Assembly (NCBI RefSeq): GCF_000415985.1
Contig: NZ_KE356561.1
Coordinates: 382,944 to 446,943, forward strand
Direction: 5' to 3'
Length of the DNA stretch: 64,000 nucleotides
Origin: Haloquadratum walsbyi J07HQW2
GTDB taxonomy: Archaea; Halobacteriota; Halobacteria; Halobacteriales; Haloferacaceae
This document shows, in pieces, positions 18,714-26,968 of the stretch. Positions within the stretch are counted from its first letter, which is position 1; each line of letters starts with the position of its first letter. A program made the position numbers and the translations under genes. The notes under the pieces are model-generated. The model saw nothing but the letters and a program-made list of their open reading frames with translations. It ran no database searches and was not told the DNA's origin.

Positions 18714-18974
18714 GACCGCAGCAGCGCCCCCCATACCCACATTTTCAGCCGGTCGAACGACTTGTAGTCCGGGAGGTCGTCCCGATCTAAGCCGAGTGCG
18801 TCACGAATCTCGACGATATACTTCAACCGATTCGGCGTTTTACGGTAGCCGTGACCGTCTTCAAGCCGAAGGCAGTGCAAAACGACGTGCTTCCCCAACG
18901 CTTGTTTGACTAGGCGCCGACATTGCTCAACGAAGTCGAGGAGATCGATTTCCTCGGATTCGTCCTTCTACTCG
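18714..18974 (-). pseudogene. IS5-like transposase N-terminal fragment
   Basis: The minus strand reads D-F-V-E-Q-C-R-R-L-V-K-Q-A-L-G-K-H-V-V. It goes on with Y-R-K-T-P-N-R-L-K-Y and L-P-D-Y-K-S-F-D-R-L-K-M-W-V-W, the N-terminal part of a common haloarchaeal IS5-type transposase. A short internal stretch is missing after G-K-H, the catalytic domain is absent, and the fragment abuts the broken PIN gene. It is probably the insertion that truncated it. Confidence 0.75.
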
Positions 18975-19176
18975 GTGATATAAGCCGATTAGATCGTTAT
19001 TCAACACGGCAGAAAATACAAGACTCAAATAGCAAACTCTGGGAAAGGACAAGCGATTGTAAAAGCCGCAAATATGTGGGCAACAGGGATTGCTAGGTTC
19101 CTTGTGTCTTACTCGTCACTCAAATTAATGTAAAAGTGTCATAAATTATAAATAGATTTGATATGATTAAGTAATT

Positions 19177-19788
19177 ATGTTATCACGAAGAGAGTTTATC
19201 ATTACAACGGGAATTGGCGGATCCACATTGCTTGCAGGATGCACTGAAAATAGTCAATCATCAGCATCTGATGATCTTGAACCTCCACTTCTCGGAGAGT
19301 CTGAGTCCTCAATTGTCGTTGATGTTTATGCGGACTACCAGTGTAGTCACTGTGCGGGTTTTAACAGAAACAGCTACCCGATTCTAAAAGACGAATATAT
19401 TGATACTGGAGTAATCGCATATCGACATCGTGACTTTCCATTTCTCGGAACTGTGTCTACACAATCAGCAAACGTTGCTCGGGGTGTACAAGATTCACTT
19501 GGAAACGACAAGTTCTGGGAATTCTCAACTCAGATGCTCGAGAATCAAAGTCAATTATCATCAAACTGGTGGAGAAACACAATATCTGAACTTGGCGGAG
19601 ATGGTCCATCAATCGTAAACATGGCGTTGAGCGGAGCGTGGAGTTCTATTGTTGACGCAGATTTCCAGTATGGGCAACAACTTGGAGTCAAAGGTACACC
19701 AGCAGTTGCGATCAATGATCAACTTGTTCCTCGAAGTTCACCGACATACGCACAAGACGTTATCGAGTATATTGAGCGGATTCGATGA
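19177..19788 (+). CDS. Tat-exported DsbA-like thioredoxin lipoprotein
   Basis: This 203-aa protein starts S-R-R-E-F-I, a twin-arginine signal, and has a lipobox ending L-L-A-G-C at Cys22, so it is probably exported folded and lipid-anchored. The thioredoxin fold has the redox pair C56-S-H-C59 (Y-Q-C-S-H-C-A-G-F) and the cis-proline region G-V-K-G-T-P-A-V near 175, as in DsbA/thioredoxin-4 proteins. It would handle disulfides on the outer face of the membrane. A TATA-like stretch at 19141-19155 lies about 25 bp upstream of ATG, fitting a near-leaderless transcript. Confidence 0.88.
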   Translation: MLSRREFIITTGIGGSTLLAGCTENSQSSASDDLEPPLLGESESSIVVDVYADYQCSHCAGFNRNSYPILKDEYIDTGVIAYRHRDFPFLGTVSTQSANVARGVQDSLGNDKFWEFSTQMLENQSQLSSNWWRNTISELGGDGPSIVNMALSGAWSSIVDADFQYGQQLGVKGTPAVAINDQLVPRSSPTYAQDVIEYIERIR

Positions 19789-19976
19789 CTAATCTTGAAG
19801 GACACAAACGGCTTGAATATTATACTATAGAAATTTATTTTTCGTCGCAATTGATATCCGTGGTGTATATCTGTCTTTTTTCTCACATATTCCTAGAATT
19901 ATTGTACTCAGATCAATCATTGTACTTGCAGGAGCATTTTTCCAGATATCGACCATCACGCTTTGACCCCACATGA
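19785..19976 (+). CDS. Short ORF overlapping the DsbA-like gene
   Basis: This 63-aa frame starts in the ATGA overlap with the DsbA-like stop. One hydrophobic segment is seen (about 21-40, L-I-S-V-V-Y-I-C-L-F-S-H-I-F). The overlap favours translation coupling, but no family is recognised and it may be the stump of a DsbB-like or other partner. Confidence 0.35.
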   Translation: MTNLEGHKRLEYYTIEIYFSSQLISVVYICLFSHIFLELLYSDQSLYLQEHFSRYRPSRFDPT

Positions 19977-20275
19977 AAAACATATACTGAGTTTATTACG
20001 ACTGAGCTTGACCTCCGTTAGATTTTGATGATTGAAATTGAATTCATATCGCACACGGGGGGTCTCATTTTTTCATATTCGTATCTTATCCCGTTTCAGC
20101 GGACGTGGTGGTGGGTGTGTCTTTTATACACTACTGATTCTGTGGACACAGAAGACACAGAAGACGTGGGGGTATCAACGATATCAGTAGTCCATATCAC
20201 ACACGGAGGGTAAGTCAGGTTCCATGATATTACGATAACACGTCATCATATCGTACTCTGATATCAACAGTATAT
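19977..20275. other. Intergenic, no gene seen
   Basis: Convergent region between the DsbA-like and peptidase genes. No terminator hairpin or gene is convincing. Confidence 0.4.
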
Positions 20276-21331
20276 TTACCACACTATTGCGAAGAATAAG
20301 TCTCCGAATGTTAGTGCAGTTACTAGTCCAAGTCCTAACGGAATAAGGAATGGAATACCTGGTGTGTACCACACAGAGCTCTTATTCGTAAGTCTTTCTA
20401 GTGCTTGCTCAGCGGTATCTCCATTATCAGACAGTACCCAACGAGTGTCTCCATTAGAGTCTTTGTTATAGTCACTTTCAAGAAACTCACTGAGAGTAAC
20501 CGTTTCAACTTCATCGAAACTATTAATATTAGTTTTATACTGCTGATTATACCATTCAATGTATTCAGAAATAAGCTTGATATCAATTCCACTTTGTATG
20601 AACTTGAAGTAATTAACAATATTGCGCAGTGTAGAGTCGTTATCAGAGTCAAGTGTCCACAATGGCAGAATCTTCCCGTGTTTTTCGACAACACACGCAA
20701 GTGTGTCTTTTCGAGCTGTTAGTTGTATCAGAATACTCTTTGAGTTGTTTTGCATCATATTGTGCACAAATAGATATAGTGGGTATAGCGCAGCTATTAA
20801 AACCGTGTTTGACATGATCGTAAGCGAAAATAGATTAATTACGTTATAGGGTGGTGGTGCAATTGGTGGTAGTGATAATGGAAATGTAATTAATAGTGGA
20901 TATGTCGGGAATAAGACTGAGAACCCAGCAATTGCTTTGAAATCTGCTCCACCAAACAAACGTGTCTTGTACAGAATGTATCCGAGGGTGGTTCCAGCAG
21001 CTATGTTGCTGATTATCCAAGGGAGTAATATCTGGGTCTTTCCAGTAACAAGATCAAGGATGATGAACAGAAAACCAAACACGAACAGCGGAATCCATGC
21101 TTCATTACTTACTCGTCTTGTATTGAAATCACTGACCATTGCATAAGTAAGAACAGGAATACTCACGAGCACACGAAGTATGTCTACAGGGTACGTTTGA
21201 GCTGTTGTATCAAATATTCCCATTAATAATTCTGTTAGTGGTTTCAAAAGAGGTAGTAGAATTGTGTGTATCTGCTGAATAATGCTAAGTCCAATATTTT
21301 CAACCATGGATACCACAATTATATTAGCCAT
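20276..21331 (-). CDS. Prepilin/archaellin-type signal peptidase (A24)
   Basis: This is an integral membrane aspartic peptidase that removes class III signal peptides from pilins or archaellins. The two catalytic aspartates are visible: S-D-F-N-T-R-R-V-S-N (helix 1 end) and F-G-G-A-D-F-K-A-I-A-G (the G-x-G-D-like motif). The N-terminal half holds about five membrane helices. A large soluble insert of about 130 residues follows, rich in Asn and Lys, and a final helix pair starts G-I-P-F-L-I-P-L-G-L-G. From ATG 21331 the protein has 351 residues; the open frame extends 15 codons upstream to 21376. The gene is AT-rich and stands alone. Confidence 0.85.
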   Translation of the reverse strand: MANIIVVSMVENIGLSIIQQIHTILLPLLKPLTELLMGIFDTTAQTYPVDILRVLVSIPVLTYAMVSDFNTRRVSNEAWIPLFVFGFLFIILDLVTGKTQILLPWIISNIAAGTTLGYILYKTRLFGGADFKAIAGFSVLFPTYPLLITFPLSLPPIAPPPYNVINLFSLTIMSNTVLIAALYPLYLFVHNMMQNNSKSILIQLTARKDTLACVVEKHGKILPLWTLDSDNDSTLRNIVNYFKFIQSGIDIKLISEYIEWYNQQYKTNINSFDEVETVTLSEFLESDYNKDSNGDTRWVLSDNGDTAEQALERLTNKSSVWYTPGIPFLIPLGLGLVTALTFGDLFFAIVW

Positions 21332-21806
21332 CATCAAATTATAGTAGAAATTGTATAGTAATAAGTAATATGTCACTTTATATAAGATATATAACTCATA
21401 GTTAATGCGTGTCTTATATTGATTTGTGTAACATCTGTATACATGAGTGATCCTGTATCAGAGTTTCCTGACAGAAACACGGTTGTATTTGAGGAATATA
21501 TTTCCAAATTGTTTTATAAACGATAACTCGATTGAATCTCGTGAGTATCAGGGAGTATTTATCCGAGGTGGATCAACTGATCGTTCTTGCAGACCCGATT
21601 TTGAGCTTCTCAGGAATGCTTCCTGATAGGTCATTTAGGATGACACCTGGAGTCATTTTTCTTGCTGGTGGCGTCTTCCTGTACTGGTCTGAAATAGGCT
21701 CAGACGATAAGACGTGAGTATAATCTCAACGATGACGTTCTATAAAAAAAGTAGAGCATCGTGAGGAGCGTTCTGTAACACTCTGAATGTAATCAATAAT
21801 ATGTTA
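21332..21806. other. Intergenic with two short open frames
   Basis: A 27-codon frame at 21444 (M-S-D-P-V-S-E-F-P-D-R-N) and a 61-codon frame at 21532-21717 with one hydrophobic end (G-V-I-F-L-A-G-G-V-F-L-Y-W) look like remains of one small gene. Neither is convincing alone. Confidence 0.35.
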
Positions 21807-22025
21807 TCATGCAGAGAGAATGCTACCAGTAGTGATACTATCACGCCAATTAGGAGAATAGCGTAGCGATGTATGACTGGGAAGAGGACTCAGTTCCTCA
21901 TCAGGGATTGCCTCAGGCTCATACACTCCAGAGAGGATTGTACCACTCAGGCAGATCATCATAACAGTTGCGATGCCTGACGCTATCAAAAACAGCCCCG
22001 ATCCGGTCAGAACCGCCTGCCACAT
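21807..22025 (-). CDS. Small membrane ORF, possible
   Basis: This 72-aa frame has a strong N-terminal helix (about 2-32, L-F-L-I-A-S-G-I-A-T-V-M-M-I-C-L) and a Pro/Ser-rich tail. It may be real or the 5' part of a decayed membrane gene. It has no identifiable family. Confidence 0.35.
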   Translation of the reverse strand: MWQAVLTGSGLFLIASGIATVMMICLSGTILSGVYEPEAIPDEELSPLPSHTSLRYSPNWRDSITTGSILSA

Positions 22026-22273
22026 TCCGGAGGCTCATGACGAACATCAAGAGAGCAAATCCTGACTGGCGATTCATACCTATTGTCGTAGGTCAACATA
22101 TATAATTATCGACGCTGGAGTAATGAGCTAGAAACAATCTGAGCAGCATATATTCAGGATTCATCCTCTCAGCTTTCAGACCCTGTCACGACTACGCTCT
22201 TTCGCTACATGACCTTCATCATACATAAGGGGATAGTTTTATATTGGAACCCTCCTACAACTTTGTTACCAAA

Positions 22274-22738
22274 ATGACTGAAAAAGCTGAAGGAATTGGT
22301 ATTGAATCGTTATTTGAAAACATCTTTGACCGACTTAATCACGTCGCTGAGGTGTACGTTGCACACTTGCCGTCCGCCTCAGAGGTAACAAAGCTACATA
22401 TCACAGTCCGTACTGGTGAGGCAGATTCAATGAAACAGTATCTTGATGTAACGACTGCTGACAAGGTGATGATTGATATTGGCGATGCAGAACCACTCTT
22501 ACTCCCGTTTGATGCGATGGCGACGGTTGATGGACCAGGGCATATCCAAGGTATCGAAGGGACGACAGTATATTTGGCTGACAACGCACGAAGTGCTGAG
22601 TCTCGTGAGCTAGAAGTCGGGTTATCGGTACTCCGACAGAAACTTGCTGGCATGTGTCCGTGTTGCGATGATGAAGTTGACACGCTCCGAGATCACTACA
22701 CAGGTATGAGTCCATGTCGCGAAGAAGAATGGGTGTGA
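22274..22738 (+). CDS. Uncharacterised protein with C-terminal Cys cluster
   Basis: This 154-aa protein runs from ATG 22274; the ten codons upstream are poorly coding. The first two thirds read as a beta-rich acidic domain (V-A-E-V-Y-V-A-H-L-P, then D-A-M-A-T-V-D-G-P). The end carries R-Q-K-L-A-G-M-C-P-C-C-D-D-E-V, then D-H-Y-T-G and a last Cys, which looks like a small metal-binding treble-clef or ribbon. A broken paralog at 50774-50607 preserves L-R-Q-K-L-A-G, then C-P-A-C, D-H-Y and T-C-R-E. The tail is therefore a conserved unit. The role is unknown; nucleic-acid or metal binding is possible. Confidence 0.7.
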   Translation: MTEKAEGIGIESLFENIFDRLNHVAEVYVAHLPSASEVTKLHITVRTGEADSMKQYLDVTTADKVMIDIGDAEPLLLPFDAMATVDGPGHIQGIEGTTVYLADNARSAESRELEVGLSVLRQKLAGMCPCCDDEVDTLRDHYTGMSPCREEEWV

Positions 22739-22874
22739 GACTGTATTTGTTTGAGTAATGATCCTGAGATTGTTGGGCATCTAGGATGAGCATGATGGTA
22801 TTTGATGTGTATTAGTTTCTCAGCGGGAAGATGGAAAATGCCATTTTATCAGAGAGACAACTGTACGCTCTGAT

Positions 22875-23060
22875 ATGATACAGACTGCGCTTGCAGGCAT
22901 ATCTCTTTTTATCGCCATGGTTATGGGATTCAGCATCTCGATTGCACTCAGCCCCGATCCGACAGGGATTCTCCCTATCATTGGAACAGTTATCGTCAGT
23001 GCTGTATTGGGTCCAGTTTTGTATTACGGAATTCAGCAGATGACTACTCAGATTCACTGA
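22875..23060 (+). CDS. Small two-helix membrane protein
   Basis: This 61-aa protein has two hydrophobic helices (about 4-26 and 32-52) joined by a short P-D-P-T-G turn and a polar tail. It starts at ATG 22875. The helical hairpin is clear; the role is unknown. It lies between the Cys-cluster gene and an IS end. Confidence 0.55.
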   Translation: MIQTALAGISLFIAMVMGFSISIALSPDPTGILPIIGTVIVSAVLGPVLYYGIQQMTTQIH

Positions 23061-23105
23061 GTATTCGACTCATAGCAATTTTTGCTATATCGGGTTCACT
23101 CTTGT

Positions 23106-23160
23106 TTGCTTGACTTCCTCCCCCGCCCCGCCCTGAAGGCGGGGAATCGTAGAGGAACAC
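23106..23160 (+). mobile_element. IS200/IS605-type end hairpin
   Basis: GACTTCCTCCCCCGCC leads into the hairpin CCCCGCCCTGAAGGCGGGG (23126-23144). This resembles the left end seen after the thioredoxin gene at 56838 (GACATCCTCCCCGCGC). No transposase is attached, so it is a solo end. Confidence 0.55.
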
Positions 23161-23281
23161 GGATCTGCCGTAGATAATCTTGCTGAAAGAGCGCGACTGT
23201 ACAGGGAAGCATCTGTCCAATAGTGTTTGTGAATCATACATTGTCACGATGAATAGACCAGATTTACCGTAGAACTTATGT

Positions 23282-23753
23282 GATTTACTGGAGCATCTGC
23301 CTGAAGAGATATCTGAACGCCTTGGTACAGCGAATGTTAATAAAATTGTCCCCAGTATTCTCACCAACGCGGTGGAGTCTCATATTGATCCCGCTGATTA
23401 CCCGCCTAAGATCAGATTCAACGAACCGCTCTAATCAAAGGCACGGTTCTATTTGTACGGTCTCGGGATAACAGACGAGCCTCACGGATACACAATCAAT
23501 GTCTGCTTAGACAATGTGGACAATGATGTGTACATAGTGACAGATCGCTCTGACTGTTATCTCGTTATTACCGGAGGCTATGACAAGAGACACGATGTTT
23601 TCACGTTCTGAGACGGACAGTCTGTGCTATGAATATGGTGCAGAGGAAAGTCAGCCGTACACGCCGGATCTAATTGAGAAAGCCATCATCAAGCGACTTG
23701 GGACCCAAAAACGAGATCACAGGGAACGTGGCAAGGGGAGAGACCCGTTATAA
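23282..23753 (+). pseudogene. Broken conserved hypothetical gene
   Basis: One frame reads D-L-L-E-H-L-P-E-E-I-S-E-R-L-G, on through T-N-A-V-E-S-H-I-D-P-A-D. It crosses an in-frame TAA and continues K-A-R-F-Y-L-Y-G-L-G-I-T-D-E-P. After a TGA and a frameshift it resumes E-Y-G-A-E-E-S-Q-P-Y-T-P-D-L-I-E and ends at 23753. The coherent acidic composition shows a former gene of about 155 codons. I do not recognise the family. Confidence 0.5.
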
Positions 23754-23759
23754 CGGTTG

Positions 23760-24190
23760 TTCATAAGAATTTCTCCGACGCAATCCGGACGCTGACGTAG
23801 CCGTCGACACACTCGCTAGTGTTTGTGTTTGAGGGAACTCGGTTGCTCAAGCCATTGTCTGGTGTCCCGTGGTCAAGAAACACGAGGGCGGTCGTCTTCG
23901 TCCGAACAAGTGCAATTCTCGACGGACTGGTTGACATCAAGATAGACACACCGTGGATCTTCTCAAATAAGCAGAAGGCTGCCGTCGACTGCGTCCGCAC
24001 CAATCCCGGTTGCTCGGTGAAGAGAATCGTCGAATCAGTAGATGTCTCAAACAGTTCGGTGCGTCGCATTGTTAACCGTCTCCTCAATCTTGGGGTAGCA
24101 CAGGGGCGGGGAGTTATCATACAAGGCGGTCTTCTGGAGTTCCTCGGTGACGGTACCCTTGTAGTGGGCTTGACCTCCTCCGATGGCTGA
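23760..24190 (+). pseudogene. Relic with a helix-turn-helix domain
   Basis: The frame after GTG 23819 holds Q-K-A-A-V-D-C-V-R-T-N-P-G-C-S-V and then R-R-I-V-N-R-L-L-N-L-G-V-A, a typical MarR/IclR-like winged helix at about 50-95. The same frame upstream (H-K-N-F-S-D-A-I-R-T) is cut by a TAG, and the last 20 codons are IS-end sequence. The gene is therefore broken at both ends. It was probably a transcription regulator. Confidence 0.5.
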
Positions 24191-24352
24191 AGCCGTGGAC
24201 TTTCGCCTCTTTATCACCGTAACAGAGCGCGAGTGGATCAGAATCATCGTCAGCAACAATTCTGAGACTAACGAAGACGGGGGTATTACCGACAAGTATC
24301 GACATCCACAGATAAACAAGGCGGGTGCCTCAGAGTCGGGGCTTGCCCGAGG
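24165..24352 (-). mobile_element. IS200/IS605 right-end relic, inverted
   Basis: On the minus strand the segment runs from the hairpin-like CCTCGGGCAAGCCCCGA (24336-24352) to ACGGCTTCAGCCATCGGAGG followed by AGGTCA at about 24170-24198. The latter matches the tnpB-linked end at 3363-3391. The 190 bases between resemble a guide-RNA region without its tnpB. It is a remnant of an element inserted in reverse. Confidence 0.5.
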
Positions 24353-24573
24353 TACTTTACACCTTGGCGATCTTGCAGGTGACGTCCTCATCCAAATGTA
24401 TTTTAGAGAGGTATTTACCTTGCTCAGCCCTCGCGTTTCTTCCATATATCTCTTGTCGATGGTCGAGTCAGTCTTGACATAGTGATCGATCTCTCCATTT
24501 CAGATTTTAGGCTATCCAAAAAATTGATTGCATATACAAAATATTCTTTATCTTAGGGAAAATATGGTTTAAC
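24353..24573. other. Intergenic before the ZIP gene
   Basis: No gene. AT-rich sequence at about 24510-24560 is the probable promoter of the ZIP transporter. Confidence 0.4.
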
Positions 24574-25536
24574 ATGGTAGTGTTAGCCCATCTCGCGCTT
24601 GTATTTATTGCCGGTCTCGCAACTGCGTTGGCGACGGGATTAGGGGCGATTCCGTTCTTTTTCGTAGAGGACTTCAGCGACCGATGGAATGTTGGACTCT
24701 GGGGCGTTGCTTCCGGAATCATGGTCGCAGCGTCGTTGTTCGGTCTCATTAATGAGGGGATGCAGTACGCCAGTGATGGATTTCCGGTATTGATGCTGAC
24801 TGGTCTTTTGATTGGGGTCGCATTAGTTGAGGGTTCAGGTCGGGTGCTCAGCCGAATTGATATCAACGCGACTGATCCTGATGAGAATGGTCACGGAGAT
24901 GACGGCTATCCTCGTGACGAGGGTAATAAACAAGCCGACCCCACTCCAGATATTGGTACTGATGGTGGACCAGAGGCAATCCCGGAGATCGAATCACAAG
25001 AATACGATGATAACCCCTTGGAAGCCAAGGCGTTTGCTGACGGGGATGTAAAAACGCTACTGTTAATTCTCGGTATATTGACCGTTCATAGTTTCCCTGA
25101 AGGTGTGGCTGTCGGTGTCTCATTCGCTGAGATCGGGTTTGACGGCGGAATAGGTATATTCGGTATTGCCATACCATTATTGGCTGTCTTCATGACGGTG
25201 GCAATATCAATTCACAACATTCCTGAGGGGACTGCAATCGCTATTCCGATGCGAGCAATGGGCCTCTCAAAATGGCGGATGGTCGGTGCAGCGGTATTTT
25301 CGAGTCTTCCACAGCCGATTGGTGCTGTTATCGCCTTTGCGTTCGTTACTTGGGCTGAGTCATTCCTCCCGTTTGGGTTTGGCTTTGCTGCGGGTGCAAT
25401 GATCTATTTAGTCGTCACCGAATTTATTCCTGAAGCTCTCGAAACCGGTGCTGATCTTGAACACGGCGGTTACCGTGCACTTGCAGGGGGAGTTATTGCC
25501 GGAGTAGCAGTGATGATACCGCTATTGTACGTCTGA
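24574..25536 (+). CDS. ZIP-family divalent metal transporter
   Basis: This 320-aa protein has eight membrane segments with the ZIP metal site in helices 4 and 5: H172-S-F-P-E-G-V-A-V-G and H214-N-I-P-E-G-T-A-I-A. A long acidic cytoplasmic loop (about 92-155, rich in Asp, Glu and Gly) separates helices 3 and 4, as usual for haloarchaea. ZIP proteins carry zinc, iron or manganese into the cytoplasm. The length is normal and all key His, Pro and Glu residues are present, so it should work. The gene stands alone with its own AT-rich upstream region. Substrate choice cannot be read from sequence. Confidence 0.9.
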   Translation: MVVLAHLALVFIAGLATALATGLGAIPFFFVEDFSDRWNVGLWGVASGIMVAASLFGLINEGMQYASDGFPVLMLTGLLIGVALVEGSGRVLSRIDINATDPDENGHGDDGYPRDEGNKQADPTPDIGTDGGPEAIPEIESQEYDDNPLEAKAFADGDVKTLLLILGILTVHSFPEGVAVGVSFAEIGFDGGIGIFGIAIPLLAVFMTVAISIHNIPEGTAIAIPMRAMGLSKWRMVGAAVFSSLPQPIGAVIAFAFVTWAESFLPFGFGFAAGAMIYLVVTEFIPEALETGADLEHGGYRALAGGVIAGVAVMIPLLYV

Positions 25537-25949
25537 GCCGGATCTCTATCTCGTACTCTGACTGCTGATATGGGTGTGATGTACGATATCCGATGTATCA
25601 TAAAGCGGAAGTTTTGATGATAATTCCATGTCGTGATCGCCAGCGGCGGTAATGACGATTCCGAGGAGGGTGCTATTCATCCAGCCGATGAGTGTGATAA
25701 GACACTGGGACCCAACACCCAACTCATAGTACTGGTGCTTGTCGTAGCGGAAGTCAATCGAAACCTCGATCTCGCGGCACTCGTCGATGTCGTGGATAAT
25801 GCATTGCTTAGACAGGCTGCTGACAAGGTCGAACTCGAACGACCGCAGCGACCACATTTCACAGTCGGCGCGGGTCTTGATGATCAGCAACCAATCGGAA
25901 CCGGGATTGCGATGCCAGCGTACGTCTACGGCGTAGATCACTACGCGAC
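25537..25949. other. Relic DNA, no supported gene
   Basis: Both strands are open here (a minus frame 25968-25546 and a plus frame 25633-26115) and both look partly protein-like. The strand cannot be decided. It is probably a decayed gene fused to the HTH relic that follows. Confidence 0.35.
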
Positions 25950-26253
25950 GAAACTCGTCGGTGTACATGAAGATAATGAAATACGAGATTTTCCGACGAT
26001 CAACGCCCAGGTCGTACTTACTCCGAGCATCGCAGCGTCAACGCTCACCGACCATCTCATCCGACTAGAGGAAGTGGGACTGATCGAGGTCAGCCGTACC
26101 GATCTTTTCAGTTGACCGACGCCGCTCGCGAGTTGTTCGGTCGGAACAACCTCTTTGAGCCCGATACATACCGAGAACTGTTCGCCGAAGTCGAGAAAAC
26201 AGACGAAATTAAGGTCGCAAGGAGGGTTGAGCGGTCGAACGGACAAGACTGAA
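25950..26253 (+). pseudogene. Helix-turn-helix regulator relic, frameshifted
   Basis: The plus frame gives N-E-I-R-D-F-P-T-I-N-A-Q-V-V, then S-T-L-T-D-H-L-I-R-L-E-E-V-G-L-I, the recognition helix of a winged HTH. It shifts frame at about 26110 and continues Q-L-T-D-A-A-R-E-L-F-G-R-N, ending with V-E-R-S-N-G-Q-D at 26253. The N-terminus does not connect to the upstream DNA. It was probably a small ArsR/PadR-like regulator. Confidence 0.5.
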
Positions 26254-26968
26254 ATCCACCTCAACACGCACGTTCTGCCGGATAGAGAACTCGACGTGTG
26301 TGATATTCCAGAAGCGAAATCAACGTAGAGTCGACAAGAGAGATCAGTCTCGACTTCGACTCAGACCATATGAATCGAAGAGAAGGCACGCATCAAAACT
26401 CATCCTCAGAGGTTGTGTACAACTGGTCTTGAGACCAATGAGATGGCATGATCCAAGTTGGCGTCCCCCTTGCGAACGGATATGTCCGAGAATCACCTGA
26501 CGAGATACTGACGGTCATGAGTGTTGGATCCGCGACTAGATGCCACGACGGGCGAGATGGTTTATCAGCAGGCAAAGCGGGTAATGTGACTGAGATTTCG
26601 CTATAGTCCGGTTGGTATCATTTGGCGACTCGGTCGGATGATAATGTCAAATTGAATCACACTCTTGATTTGTCTATATGTTGTCAGGGACAGGACCCCG
26701 ACATTCCATAGGAGGAAAATATACTGAACTATATGAACCGCCGGTCGAATATTTGACATTGAGCAGACCCCCATCGTCGATGTGTGAATTAAAAAAGAAC
26801 ATGGAAGGATCTCGCTGAGAAGTTCTAAATATTTCAGCGAGAGTTCCACGGGTCACCCGACCTGTGGTCATTTACGTCATAAACACTCTCAGCTCATGAA
26901 ATTGGTCATAACCGTCAGATATTGATGCGATGCACGAATTCTTCCGACATAATCACTAATAGACATAT
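26254..26968. other. Relic and promoter region before metE
   Basis: Short open pieces on the minus strand (for example 26871-26674 and 26575-26393) are not recognised. The last 60 bases, with an AT-rich block near 26945-26965, are the probable metE promoter. Confidence 0.35.

Noticed and set aside
25546-25968. 140-aa minus-strand frame as a transposase
   Set aside because: It looks partly protein-like but shows no catalytic motif I can defend, and the plus strand is equally open.
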